Origin: Cranoglanis bouderius
Lineage: Eukaryota; Chordata; Actinopteri; Siluriformes; Cranoglanididae
Reading direction: 5' to 3'
NCBI GenBank assembly: GCA_023630585.1
Contig: CM042546.1
Location: forward strand, 11,391,310-11,455,309
DNA: 64,000 nucleotides
The position numbers were made by a program, and so were the translations under genes. Position 1 is the first letter of the stretch, and each line of letters begins with the position of its first letter. The notes under the pieces were generated by a model, which saw only the letters and a list, made by a program, of their open reading frames with translations, did no database searches and was not told the origin of the DNA. Positions 47,509 to 58,200 of the stretch are shown here, piece after piece.

Positions 47509-47619
47509 TAGAATAGAATGGAATGAGAGAAATAAGTTCTCTAACTTACTTTGAGGCTCTGGTTCTTTCTCCTTCATCAGAAAAATCTTGCAGCAGTTTT
47601 TAATACATTCCATGGCCAT
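37084..47619 (-). CDS. tc2n: Tandem C2 domains nuclear protein (TC2N)
   Basis: Synaptotagmin-related double-C2 protein without a transmembrane segment, reported nuclear in mammals. Coding exons are 47550-47619, 46414-46599, 45188-45346, 43926-43999, 41479-41554, 41072-41178, 39754-39870, 39148-39339, 38132-38246, 37750-37949 and 37084-37194. Phases join to 468 residues, against 490 in human. The start is MAMECIKNCCKIF, with a Cys pair at the place where human has SCCGGC. Diagnostic stretches are EDYLLSKLPPDGKEIPF, VEQVWITLVQCKDL, VVFMETFVFTLNL and TPRKRTQGECVLSLRTL (C2A), then AELQLSTCFQPVSSRIQLQI, VKLYSRGSIRRKYLLGQ (C2B) and a final WHRL like the synaptotagmin WHXL motif. Calcium-binding aspartates of C2 loops are largely absent. 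An in-frame 42-base candidate exon lies between exons 4 and 5. Confidence 0.97.
39515..39625 (+). repeat. Dispersed repeat R1, right-end fragment
   Basis: GTGGTATAAGAGAAATAAAAC, ACTTCAGGACGTGCTG and GGTAACAGTAACTCCGCTTC are the right-end landmarks of R1. It lies in a tc2n intron. Confidence 0.7.
39690..39728. repeat. (TG)n microsatellite
   Basis: Left of tc2n exon 39754-39870, (CA)n in the transcript; a short (AC)n at 39873-39886 is on the other side of the exon. Confidence 0.93.
40398..40437. repeat. (GA)n microsatellite in a purine-rich tract
   Basis: Part of a purine-rich segment (40180-40960) on the plus strand with a second (GA)n at 40780-40832. It is polypyrimidine in the tc2n transcript. 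Confidence 0.92.
40986..41030. repeat. (TG)n microsatellite
   Basis: Forty bases left of tc2n exon 41072-41178; (CA)n in the transcript, downstream of its donor. Confidence 0.93.
41561..41599. repeat. (AC)n microsatellite at a tc2n acceptor
   Basis: Six bases from exon 41479-41554; the transcript reads (UG)n then UUGCAG. Confidence 0.93.
42750..42791 (-). other. tc2n: Candidate 42-base tc2n microexon
   Basis: A 42-base segment bounded by GTGCAG and a strong donor GTAAGG lies in the 2.3-kb intron between exons 43926-43999 and 41479-41554. Both neighbours meet at phase 0 and the segment is phase 0-0, so it would add 14 residues (LQHELYGKRDSFHD) without a frameshift. The acceptor lacks a good pyrimidine tract, and human TC2N has no extra residues here. 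It may be an optional exon or chance. Confidence 0.35.
45785..46110 (-). repeat. Dispersed repeat R1, minus-oriented copy
   Basis: Contains ACAAGTTAGTTCCTGTTCTC, GCAGCCATAAACAGTCGTTCC and CCTCACCAGCCTCTC, in the order expected of an R1 copy on the minus strand. It lies in tc2n intron 2. Confidence 0.78.
47455..47507. repeat. (TTA)n microsatellite
   Basis: About 17 uninterrupted TTA/ATT units 42 bases left of tc2n exon 1, near the start of intron 1. Confidence 0.95.
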
Positions 47620-47814
47620 AATGAGGACTTTATTATAATCCACAGGATGTTTTTCAGTGGAATGTCTCGCAGGCAAACCTGAAAACCTCTGTAGCGTCGC
47701 TCAAACTCCTCACACCTTCCTCAAACCAAACGCTGCGAGTAAGAAACCGTTAGTTAGCTAACTTTTTCTGAATTAGTAGCTCCTCTAGCGTCGCCTTTCG
47801 CCATATTTGTGTAA

Positions 47815-47970
47815 AAACAGAGAGGTCCTGATATTTAAAGGAGCGGGGAACGCGCATTGTTTCACTACGCGCGCTGCCCATCGCGTTGTGGAGCGCGCGC
47901 ACGGCGGACGCGCACTTTCAACAGGTGGAACGGTAGCAGCGCGCTGCCGGGAGTCCTCCGGGTCCTAATG
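47815..47970 (-). promoter_or_regulatory. tc2n: tc2n CpG-rich promoter
   Basis: Dense CpG cluster with ACGCGCGC runs about 200 to 350 bases upstream of the tc2n ATG. An acceptor (TTTTCAG, left of which the exon begins at 47678) indicates that the start-codon exon is preceded by a non-coding exon, which would lie here. A TTTAAATA element is at about 47833-47840. Confidence 0.6.
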
Positions 47971-47997
47971 CCCCTCCATAAACTCACCATCATCACC

Positions 47998-48001
47998 ATC
48001 A

Positions 48002-48086
<85 letters not shown>
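47998..48086. repeat. Compound (CT)n(AC)n microsatellite
   Basis: About 28 bases of CT pass directly into about 60 bases of AC, just upstream of the tc2n CpG cluster. Confidence 0.95.
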
Positions 48087-48087
<1 letters not shown>

Positions 48088-49226
48088 GGAACATTAAAAG
48101 TCAATCTTTATATAGTAAAAATGATGTGGACTTGATTACACTAATTTAGTTTTTTTTAATTAAATAAAAAATTAACTAATCATTTGGAAAACAAAATTTA
48201 TTGGAGTATAAATTAAAATTATATAACTATTAATTTTAACTATTAGCTAAGTTAAGTTATATAAGTAACCATTTAAATTTATGCACACAAACCTTTGGTC
48301 ATCTTCCAGAATATTACGTCTATAAATTAACAGAGTTTTGAACTTTAAAAAAAAATGTTTCAAGTTTTTTCTATAGCCTTTTTTTTTTTTTTTTTAACAA
48401 AATTTGTCTAAAAATAGCTTCAAGGAAATCCAGACCCTTTCTGATAAAAGCATGAATAAGAAAGGAATCAAAACTCCTCTTCCAGTCAGCACAGGACTTA
48501 GTGTTGTAAACGATGTGTGCATAGGTACGCTAGCTTTATCAGTTACAGTTCAGTGTCTGATTTCAGTTTAGGATTCTGGATTACTTACAGTCCGATTAAA
48601 TCACATTAAATCCCACATGTTTTCAGGTCATCATGTTTATCTTTATTCACCTGACCAGGCTCTCTTTTTACACTGACAAATAAAAAACCGAAAGACAACA
48701 GATAATCCAGGGGACACGACATGACAGACAGCTGAAATACACACAAACTTAATGGAAGTTTCATGTAAATTCGCTTTCACAGTTTGTTTAGGGTTTAGAG
48801 ACAGCTGCTGTGGCAGAAAATTAAAAAGAAAAACCCAAAAACCTGTTTGAGAATGAGGAAACAGTTTGTGTTATTTCTGGAAATGATCCCCAAAGAGAAA
48901 GAAACACACAAAGAACCACATGATCAAAGAAAATTCCATAAATATCCTTCTGACTGGATGAGTGAGTGTGAAAGTGGACAATACAGAGGCAGCCTTTTTT
49001 ATTGACTTCCTTTACCAAGATGCAGAATTTATAAAACACCTCTCTGGTGCGACGTCAGTCCTATTACAGAATTTTTAAAGTGATCTAAAAGGGTGGTCAT
49101 AATCGTAAAACAGTCAAAAACGGCAACATATTAACCGACATGAACAAACACAGCTGCCTGATGGGTAATGTGGTCACAGGAAGTCCATGATGGAACGGTG
49201 AAAGGTCAGAGGTCATGTGTAGAGTC
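48087..49226. other. tc2n / fbln5 spacer, including fbln5 3' UTR
   Basis: About 1.1 kb, AT-rich, no gene. TTTATT at 48998-49003 (AATAAA on the minus strand) lies 224 bases after the fbln5 stop and is a plausible poly(A) signal. The two genes are therefore tandem with less than about 1.2 kb between the fbln5 3' end and the tc2n promoter. Confidence 0.6.
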
Positions 49227-52200
49227 TCAGAAGGGGTGTTCAGAGACGAATATTGTGAGGCGGATGATGGAACTGCCTCGGAAGTTGATGACGTTGTTGA
49301 CTGTGACCATTTCCAGGTCCAGGACGACCGTCCTGGGTCCCCTGATTGGCCGGGCCAGGACCAGCGTAGCGCTGACGTTGCTGGTTTGCTGTTGAAAAGA
49401 AAGGTTGTTTTAAAAACCACCACACATGTATGAATTATTTCCTGGAGCTGTTGAAAATGTGATCTATACTATTGCCACAGACAAACCAGGTTTGACAAAT
49501 GAGGAAGAAAAGCTGAGCTGAGCTCTTACTGTAACAAGCATAGATCGCCCTCTACTGGCCACACAACACTGCTACAAGAGTTATATCACAACAGCAGCAC
49601 TACGGACTTCAGCACAAGATACATGTACGGTATGTAATTATACTGGAGGAGTGTAAAATACCTGAGTAATTGTACTTTGTTACTGTACTCAAGTACTATT
49701 TTGGAAGATTACTCAAGCACATTTCCAAGAAAATCTCAAATTCCATGAGATTCTTCTTCTTTCCTTTTTTTTTTCCATAGTAAGATGTCTTTTGCTGGAG
49801 TTACTGATTCATACAGAATGAGCTGTCTCCATTTGGCGCCCAAAGGAAAAACAAATGTTTGGTTCTTTAAGTTTGGTATATTGTCTACTTAGGTTTGGTT
49901 ACTTAGCAAGGTAAATTAACTAGCTAGTTTTGGACATTAGTTGTGTGTACAAAACCGAATGTCGTATGATGGAACGTTTCACTGAGCTGATTCAGTCAAC
50001 AGACATCACACATTGACGGGGATTAAACATGACGTAGGAAATTAGGCCAAATTCAATCTGACGCTGATTCAACATTCAGGCTAATATTGACTCGGTACTA
50101 ACACTCAATATAAAATATGTGTATTTCCAATAATTATATTAATATATTTTGCTGTGCATTTAATGTAAATAGTATCAGTTACTATTATAACACTAGTATT
50201 GATTGCGTATCAGATATCAGCTTATACCTAAAGCTCAGACATTGGCATCTTATCAAAATGTTCTACGTTTCAACTTCTAATGTAGAAGAAGAAGAATCCA
50301 GGAACTTCAGTCATAAATGTGGATTGTAGTACCATTCAAAAGTTTCAAATACAGTTCAAAGTGGAAAAAAAATAACATCATCCGAGAAAGTAAAGTGTTT
50401 CTCATATTGTTTTGAGTCAAAATTTACAATGGCCCGTTTGTGTGACGACCAGATTTGAAGTCATGAAATCTGTTCGGTTCTGTTTGAAGTTTTGGGGCTT
50501 TTCTCAGCTGATGAAGGACTTCTGCTGAAAGGTTGTGTGTACCTCCTCCACATTAATACTTCATTTCACTGTAGATTTGGTGAGTAGTCACCTAACCTCC
50601 GGTTCCACTCACCCGCATGTAAAACTCACGGCCCTCGTTGCCAGATTTGATCTGGAAGATGTAGAAAGCCCCGGGGTAGCGCGTGGTGGCTTGCATCTGA
50701 AAAATATCAGCAGGGACGCTGCGTCCAGAGGACAGGTCCATGTGGCGGTACAGAACAGTGAAGGGCCTTTCTCGACAGGCGGGGTTCTCCGCCGAACACA
50801 TACACTGACTGAGAGAGACAGACAGACAGACATGGGGTGATTATTATATTTTTAACATGACCAAAGTGATTATTATGAACTGGATTTAAACACTGTGTGA
50901 CTCACTTGTCACTGAGCTCTATGTATGGCGGTTCACATATGAGGGGGTCCAGACATGTGTACCCTCCCTGGAAATTGAAACACACTTGTGCTGTTGTACA
51001 CGTGTTGTTACCAGACTCACATTCATTGAGGTCTTCGAAATCAAACACACAACAGTTAGTTAGGGGTCAACAAGGTCAACACTGATCATAATTCATCATC
51101 ATCATCATCGTCATCGATTAAATATAAGAGAATATAAACTACAGATATCAAAATTATTTGTAAACAGATAAGTATTCAACTCCTGTTCCACTAAACTAAT
51201 CTGCTCAAAGCATCATGTTGAGGGTTACCCCTTGGCCTCTTGGTTGCGTCCCTGTCTAATCCCCTCTTTAACCAGTCACAGACTTTTGGTGTACAGTGGT
51301 GGTTGTGCCATACTCTTTTCATTTGTTAATAACATATTTAATGCCGCTCCACAGTATGTTCAAAGTTTGGAATATTTTTAGAACTAAATACTGATTGATA
51401 TTTTTCGAGAACATTGTCCTGGACTTGTTTTGATAGCTCCTTGGTCTCCATGAGGTTTGTATAAGTATGTTCTCTAACAATCTCTTGGTTGGTGTATTTA
51501 TATTGAGATCACGTGACACTTTTATAACAGGTAACTGGTTGCACCAGAACTAATTTAGGAGTTTCACAGAAATGGGGGTAAATACTTATATGCAATTTCA
51601 ACATTTACTTTTTTTTTATTTGTAAAAACATTTTGTAGACTTTATTGATTTTGCTCCCCTACAACAATATTATGGGCTATTTTGTGTAGATTCATGCCAT
51701 AAAATCCCAATTAAGTCCATTTCAGTTCAGGTTGTAATGCAAAAAAATGTGGAAAAGTTCAACATGGTGAATGCAATACTTGCACAATAGTGACATATAT
51801 GTAGACAGAATTTGGTCTAAATAAAGGGCTATATTATACTAGCATGTTATTTTAGCAATTTTTGATCTACAAGCACCAATTTTGTCAGCTTTATAAATAA
51901 ATATTTACCATTCGTCAAAGAATATCTATAACTGATTCAGAAAATGTAAATGTTAAAACAAACTTCATCTTACAGGTCGTGTAAGATGTAAGCAAACTGT
52001 TGTTTTTATTGCATATGGTAAACATGTGCATTACCTTCACAGCTCCGGCCGTCCTCAAAGACGTAGTAACCAGGCGGACACGTGCATGCAAACGAGCCCG
52101 GAGTGTTTATACACGTGTGCTGACACAGGAAGTCTGAGAAACTGCATTCATCCACATCTGACAAACAGAGGAGAAAACATGAGAAACACACACAAACACA

Positions 52201-55200
52201 CACACACACAAACACACACACATTTTAAAATTTTATTGACTCAATTGCTTTCCTTCTCTAACTCTCTCTAAAACTCTAAACCATCTCTCTGTGCTCCTGC
52301 TCTTCCCCTTGAATCTTTTCATATATCTCTCATTATTTATCTCTCCTCATCTCTTTTTTTAATCTCTCCTCCTCTTATTATTTATCTCTTTTCCTTTCGC
52401 TTCCTTCGCCCTGCTTTTCACCGCTTCCTCCTCTGTTCACCGATGCAGGTAGTTCCGTCGGAGGCGAGCTCGAAGCCTTCGTCGCAGCTGCACATGAATG
52501 AGCCGTATGAGTTCAGACATCCATGAGTGCAGGGGTTAGTCCCACACTCGTCTATATCTGCAGACACAGAGAATGTTCATTTTAGTTACAATCCTAATAT
52601 TATTTAAGATGTTCAAACGAACATTTGGGCATTTAAGTTAAGGTTAGGCCTAGGGTTACTGATGTAAAGATTACAGTTACTGAGGTGAGTTACTGAGGTA
52701 AAAGTTAAGGCTACTGAGGTAAAAGTTAAGGCTACTGAGGTAAAAGTTAAGGTTACTGAGGTAAAGGTTAAATTTACTGAGATAAAGGTTAAGGTTAATG
52801 AGGTATAGACTAGGTTTACTGAGGTAAAGTTTAGAGTTACTGAGGTAAAGGTTAGGGTTACTGAGGTAAAGGTTAAGGTTATTGAGGTAAAGGTTATGTT
52901 TACAGAGGTAAATATTACTGAGTTAAAGGTTAGGGTTACTGAGGTAAAGGTTAGTATTACAGAGGTAAAGGTTAGGGTTACTGAGGCAAAGGTTAGTGTT
53001 ACTGAGGTAAAGGTTGGGGTTACTGAGGTAAAGATTAATGTTACTGATGCAACGGTTAGAGCTGCTTAGGTAAATATTGAGGTTACTCAGGAAAAGGTTA
53101 GGGTTACTGAGATAAAGGTTAAGGTTAATGAGGTACAGGCTATGTTTACTGAGGTAAAGTTTAGGGTTACTGAGGTATAAGTTAAGGTTATTGAGGTAAA
53201 GGTTATGTTTACAGAGGTAAATATTACTGAGCTAAAGGTTAGGGTTACTGAGGTAAAGGTTAGGGTTACTGAGGTAAAGATTATCTTTACTGAGGCAAAG
53301 GTTAGGGTTACTGAGGCTAAGATTAGAATTACTGAGGTAAAGATTATAGTTACTGATGCAACGGTTAGAGTTGCTTAGGTAAATATTGAGATTACTGAGG
53401 TTTAGGTTAGGGTTAAGAGTAGGTATAGCATTATTTAGCTACAGAAATACACAAGCCAATGGAAATACACCACAGAAATAGTAATACAAGACTCTGTGTG
53501 TTTGTATGTTTGTGTATTTGTGTGTGTTTGGGTAATTGTCTGAGAAGAGAGAGAGAGAGTGCATGTACCTTCACAGGTTCTACTGTCAGTATTCAGGTTG
53601 AATCCCGGGTTGCAAGAGCAGGAATAAGAGCCTGGCAGGTTAGCACAGAGCTGCTGGCAGTAACCATAGCGGCATTCGTCAATATCTGAAATTTTGATAA
53701 GAGGAAGCAGAGAATAGAGACAAGTGAAATACAGATGTGATGTCATATATCATAAAGGCAGATCTAGAGATTAAACATTTATGGTTTGTTATGAAATCTT
53801 GAACTTTTTTCTAGGAAATGCTATTTTCTATGTTTAGTTTATTAGGAAATCTTTATTTGTTTAGTTATGTGCCTGCATGGTGTAAATGTTCACCAGATGA
53901 AGAATGAGACTTCAAACAAACAGAAATCTGGGCACTAATCCACATAGCAAGGTCCATTTGTGGTTTTTTTCAGCAGTGCACACATCCTTCTTGGAAACTG
54001 CTGCAGAAATAGAAATACCTCCACAATGATCTGGTGAAGTTGACTGTCCAGGCTCAGGTACTCACCCTGGCATTGTCCAGCCACCAGCCAGTAACCCTCG
54101 GTGCAGGAGCAGGAGTAACCCCCCGCTGTGTTTATACACACCTGTGTGGGATTACATTGATGGGACCGTCCCTCACACTCATCAATGTCTGGAAAAGAAA
54201 CAAAAAAAGAAGAACAAGGACAGGGTTAATTATAAAGATTAAACAGCTTGAAGTCTGATTTCATCCAGGCACAAGCATGCTTTAGTGGTATAACATTGGT
54301 GCGTTGGTAATTTGGTAACTTGGCATTGCTATATGGCTAGAAAAGAATGTATATGGGAACACAGGGATGTCTTAACACAGTAGTTGTAAAAGTGAGGTCC
54401 AAGTACCTCCAGGTTTCTGTGAAGCCTAGCCAGGGGTGATTTTGTTTTATTTTGTTACAATAGTAGAAATCACAACCAAGCCTTATAGTTATTAGTGTAT
54501 TTCACTGGTCACTTGAACTGAATGTGTTTAATCCAAACCTCAATAACTCTAATAATGTCTACTTGGACTTAATGTGTTCAGTCAGTGAAAAGTTCAGGAT
54601 TAACAAGCGCTATGGCATCAATAAATAACCAAAATATTATTGTACGCATTTAACCTTTAGCCTAATTTTGGAATAGTTGGATGATGTTCAAAATCCTAAT
54701 TCACAGTCTGTGAAGTCTATTTTACAATTAAAGGGGGTCTCTGGCTGCTAAATGTTTGAAATCTGTGACTTTAAAAGTCCTAGTGAAAGGAATGTCCCCA
54801 GACCTACTGTACCAACACACAGGTCATATCCCTCATTGTGTCTATATCAAGTTCCCACGGATGAATATATCTTGAACTAATGCAGCAGGTTTTCATAAGC
54901 TCCACAAATTGGAATGGGAGTCTGTTCAATCTCACATATTTCCTTATGTGGGCATCACAAACCCCTGAAATAACCTGAAACTACATATTTGGTTCTCAGA
55001 CAGTGAGGTCACTTATTTAAAAAAGAAACCTAAAGAAAGGCGAGTGTTAACACCAGATTGTTTCTGCTGTTTATTCAGGCACTGGTGGTGGTTGATAACG
55101 GACGGGGTAGCGAGGCCTGGTTCCAGTGCCAGGACGTCAGACTGCGTTCCAGCACCTGCTAGCACTTAAGAGCAAGTCAGGGTTAGAAGATGCTGGGCTC

Positions 55201-58200
55201 AGCATGTTGGCTGCATGTGTGCCTCAGGGGGGCGTGAAGAAGACATCCATTTCTTATGTCCTTATTTGGGCAAAATCATTCTGACAAAGTGGGAAGTCAA
55301 AACGAGGCAGACTTGGGGGTACAGATAAGGAATGGTGGCCAATTTTCTGTATGCAGATTAGGACCTTGTCTAGATCTAAAAGAGGTGATTGTGGAATATA
55401 TAGTCATTGGCTTTCAACTATGAGACAGTTCATTACTATTTATGGCAATACGAGCAAACACACAGACGATTCATGCCAAAAACCAAAAAAATCATATCTC
55501 TCCAGACATAATTTATTTTGCTTAGATTAAATTAAAAAAAGATCAGCAGATAAAGGAAGAATGTACAGAATTTGTTAAACAACAAGCGATCATAAGGGTC
55601 TGTTCAGTCAAGCAACACATTTGCAGTGTTTAGAGATAGTACCACTCAAGCTAGACTGTACAATTTTAATTGGACATAGTATAGAGGACAGCAGGAGTCA
55701 TTGTGCCGTGTTTGGATAAGAGCAGACACACATATAGATGGGTCTAGTGTATCCATAAATGAGGTGAAACATAACATGTTTTCTTAGAACAGATCAAGAA
55801 TCTGATCTGAGAATAACACTTGGTGCCAGCCAAGCCCATCTAAATATGAGATATGGAGTGAAATGAGTGGATAAAAGGAGAAACAGTGTGTTGGTGTTGG
55901 TGCTTGTTAATAGGGAGAGAGTCCAGTGACTTTAGAAAGAAGTCTATATATACAGACTATAAGGGGAAAGGTCAGTAGACAAGGGAGAATCTGAAGGAAA
56001 GGAAGAAATCCAGTGGATAAAAGTAGTGGTCACTAGATGATGGGGGCGGGGGCGGGGGGGGGGACTTAGTGGAGAAAACAAGAGTGGATTTAGAAGAAAG
56101 CCAGTAAGTTTCAGAGTAAATAAAGGGAAGGAAACAGTGGCTCAGTGGTTAAGGCTTTGGGCTATAGAGCAAAAGATTCTAGGGTTAGGGTTAGATCAAA
56201 TCCCAGCACCACCAAGTTACCTTTTCCAAGTGTAAGTTGCTTTGGATATAGGCATCAGCCAGATGAGCTAATTGAAATGGACTAAAGAGAGAATCCAGTA
56301 GATAATGAGACAAGCAAGTGGATAATAAGAGAAGCTATAAGAAAAGAAACCAGTTGATCAGGGATGATAGTCTAATGGAGAGTGGGGAACCAGTGGATTA
56401 GGGAAACGAAATGAAAAGAATCGGTGTACTGTATATAAGGAATTCCAACCATGAATGAATGATGCCTGCACCATAAAGAAACTCTACATACAAAATCACA
56501 ATCATTACAATGACATCATCATGACACTTGGACTTAACATGAATGAAACGTGAACAGACCTACTGCGCTCCACTCACACCTCGTTACCAACAGATGCGAG
56601 ACAAAATGTGGCAAAGACAGACTCTTGCTACGATCAGTTGGGGTTTGTGTTTGCTACTTTTGAGAAAATTCAGCATAAACGACGCACCTTTTTCACATTC
56701 ACTACTTTGGAAGTAGATTTGCTATGTCAGTGCACACAATGTTAACGTTTCACAATCTGGCTCAACCCATGGAGCACGTGGTTAGCGGTTGATATTACGT
56801 GCAATTACAGTATAATTTCAGTGGTATGGAGACTGTTCTTTGTATAACGGAACAACATATCATGACATTTCTGATAGTTTTGCCTTGATTTCACTGTCAC
56901 TGTATCTTTACATTATTTGTAAAACGCTTAATGTCTATGTGCTAGCTAGTGAAATCATTAGTGTCAGTCATTAGCTAGATTTTGCTCGTTGCCAAGTAAG
57001 TTTCTTTTGTATTTGGTCACTTCTAGATATCTGTGTCGTATTAAACGTTTATAAAGGCTGTAACTGATGTGTTCTTGTTTTTCCGTATACCAAAAAACGA
57101 GTGTGACTAACAGCATGATGGCTTTCCCTGTTTTTCCATTTATGCACACCTACAGTACATACAAGGCCATGATTGTTAGATGAGTTAGGTCAAGCTTGCA
57201 GCCTGGGTACATTTTTGGCCCATAACAGCATCTTTTACTCCATCTCTGCCATAACGGCATGACTTCTGCCAATGGGAACTCTCATTCAACATCTTGTGAC
57301 CTCATCGCTGGCAGGCGCAACCAGATGCTGAAATACCGCAGGTCTTTGTGTGGGATCTTTCGAGGCTTACCCAAACAAGGCCTAAATATCCTCCTATCAT
57401 GGTTGAGATTTTCCTAATGCCCCAAAGAGGTGATTATCTGTGTCAAAACTCAATGAGCTCTGAATATCCTTTTTCCACTGATTACAGTGATTTCAGGGGA
57501 ATGCAGAGTCTGTGGTTAAAAGTGACCATAAAGGACTAAAGCAGACAAATTGAGAACACATTTGAGACTGGCATGACTATCCAAAGTAATCTGCAGACGA
57601 TGTATAAATACACCTTAAATGTCTGTGAGATAAACCCTTTCATTTTCATTCCCTAACTGTGTGTTGGAGCTGTGAGATTAGCAAGGAGGTCGATTTCAAT
57701 AGCAGGCCATAAAGTATGAAGTAACATTTTAATTCTCCCACAGAGTGAAGAAAAAATTTATTAGTCATAAGGGAACATGTATTCACTCTGTAACTCTCAC
57801 CTCTCTCATCACGACAGGTCCTCATTTGAAACTGCGAACTGATATACAGCTTTTAGTTATAGATACCGATCAGACTTCCAGAGGGTTCTGCGGAATTCAA
57901 TCTCTGCTAAAGTCTTTAAGTTAAAAGCCTGCCTCAGCGCAGACCCACAGATATGAGTAAATTACAGCCCAGCGTTTCATCGCAGCTGCTCTGTCTGCGA
58001 CCCCGAGAGACACACGAGCCACTAAAACACTTCGAGAACTGAATAAACACCGCAGCACGGCCTGATCCAACCCTGAGAGACGAGACGTCAGAGCCTGCAT
58101 TCCCACATCTGCAGTAACTTACAATTACTGCAGCACCGCTTTATCAAAACGCAGAGTGAGGAAGGATCAGACACCGCCACATCAATGCGCACAGGTACAG

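Noticed and set aside
57348..57539. Short open frames in the large fbln5 intron (also 56964-57149 and 57921-58291)
   Set aside because: Short, without start context, domains or splice partners; expected by chance in 5 kb.
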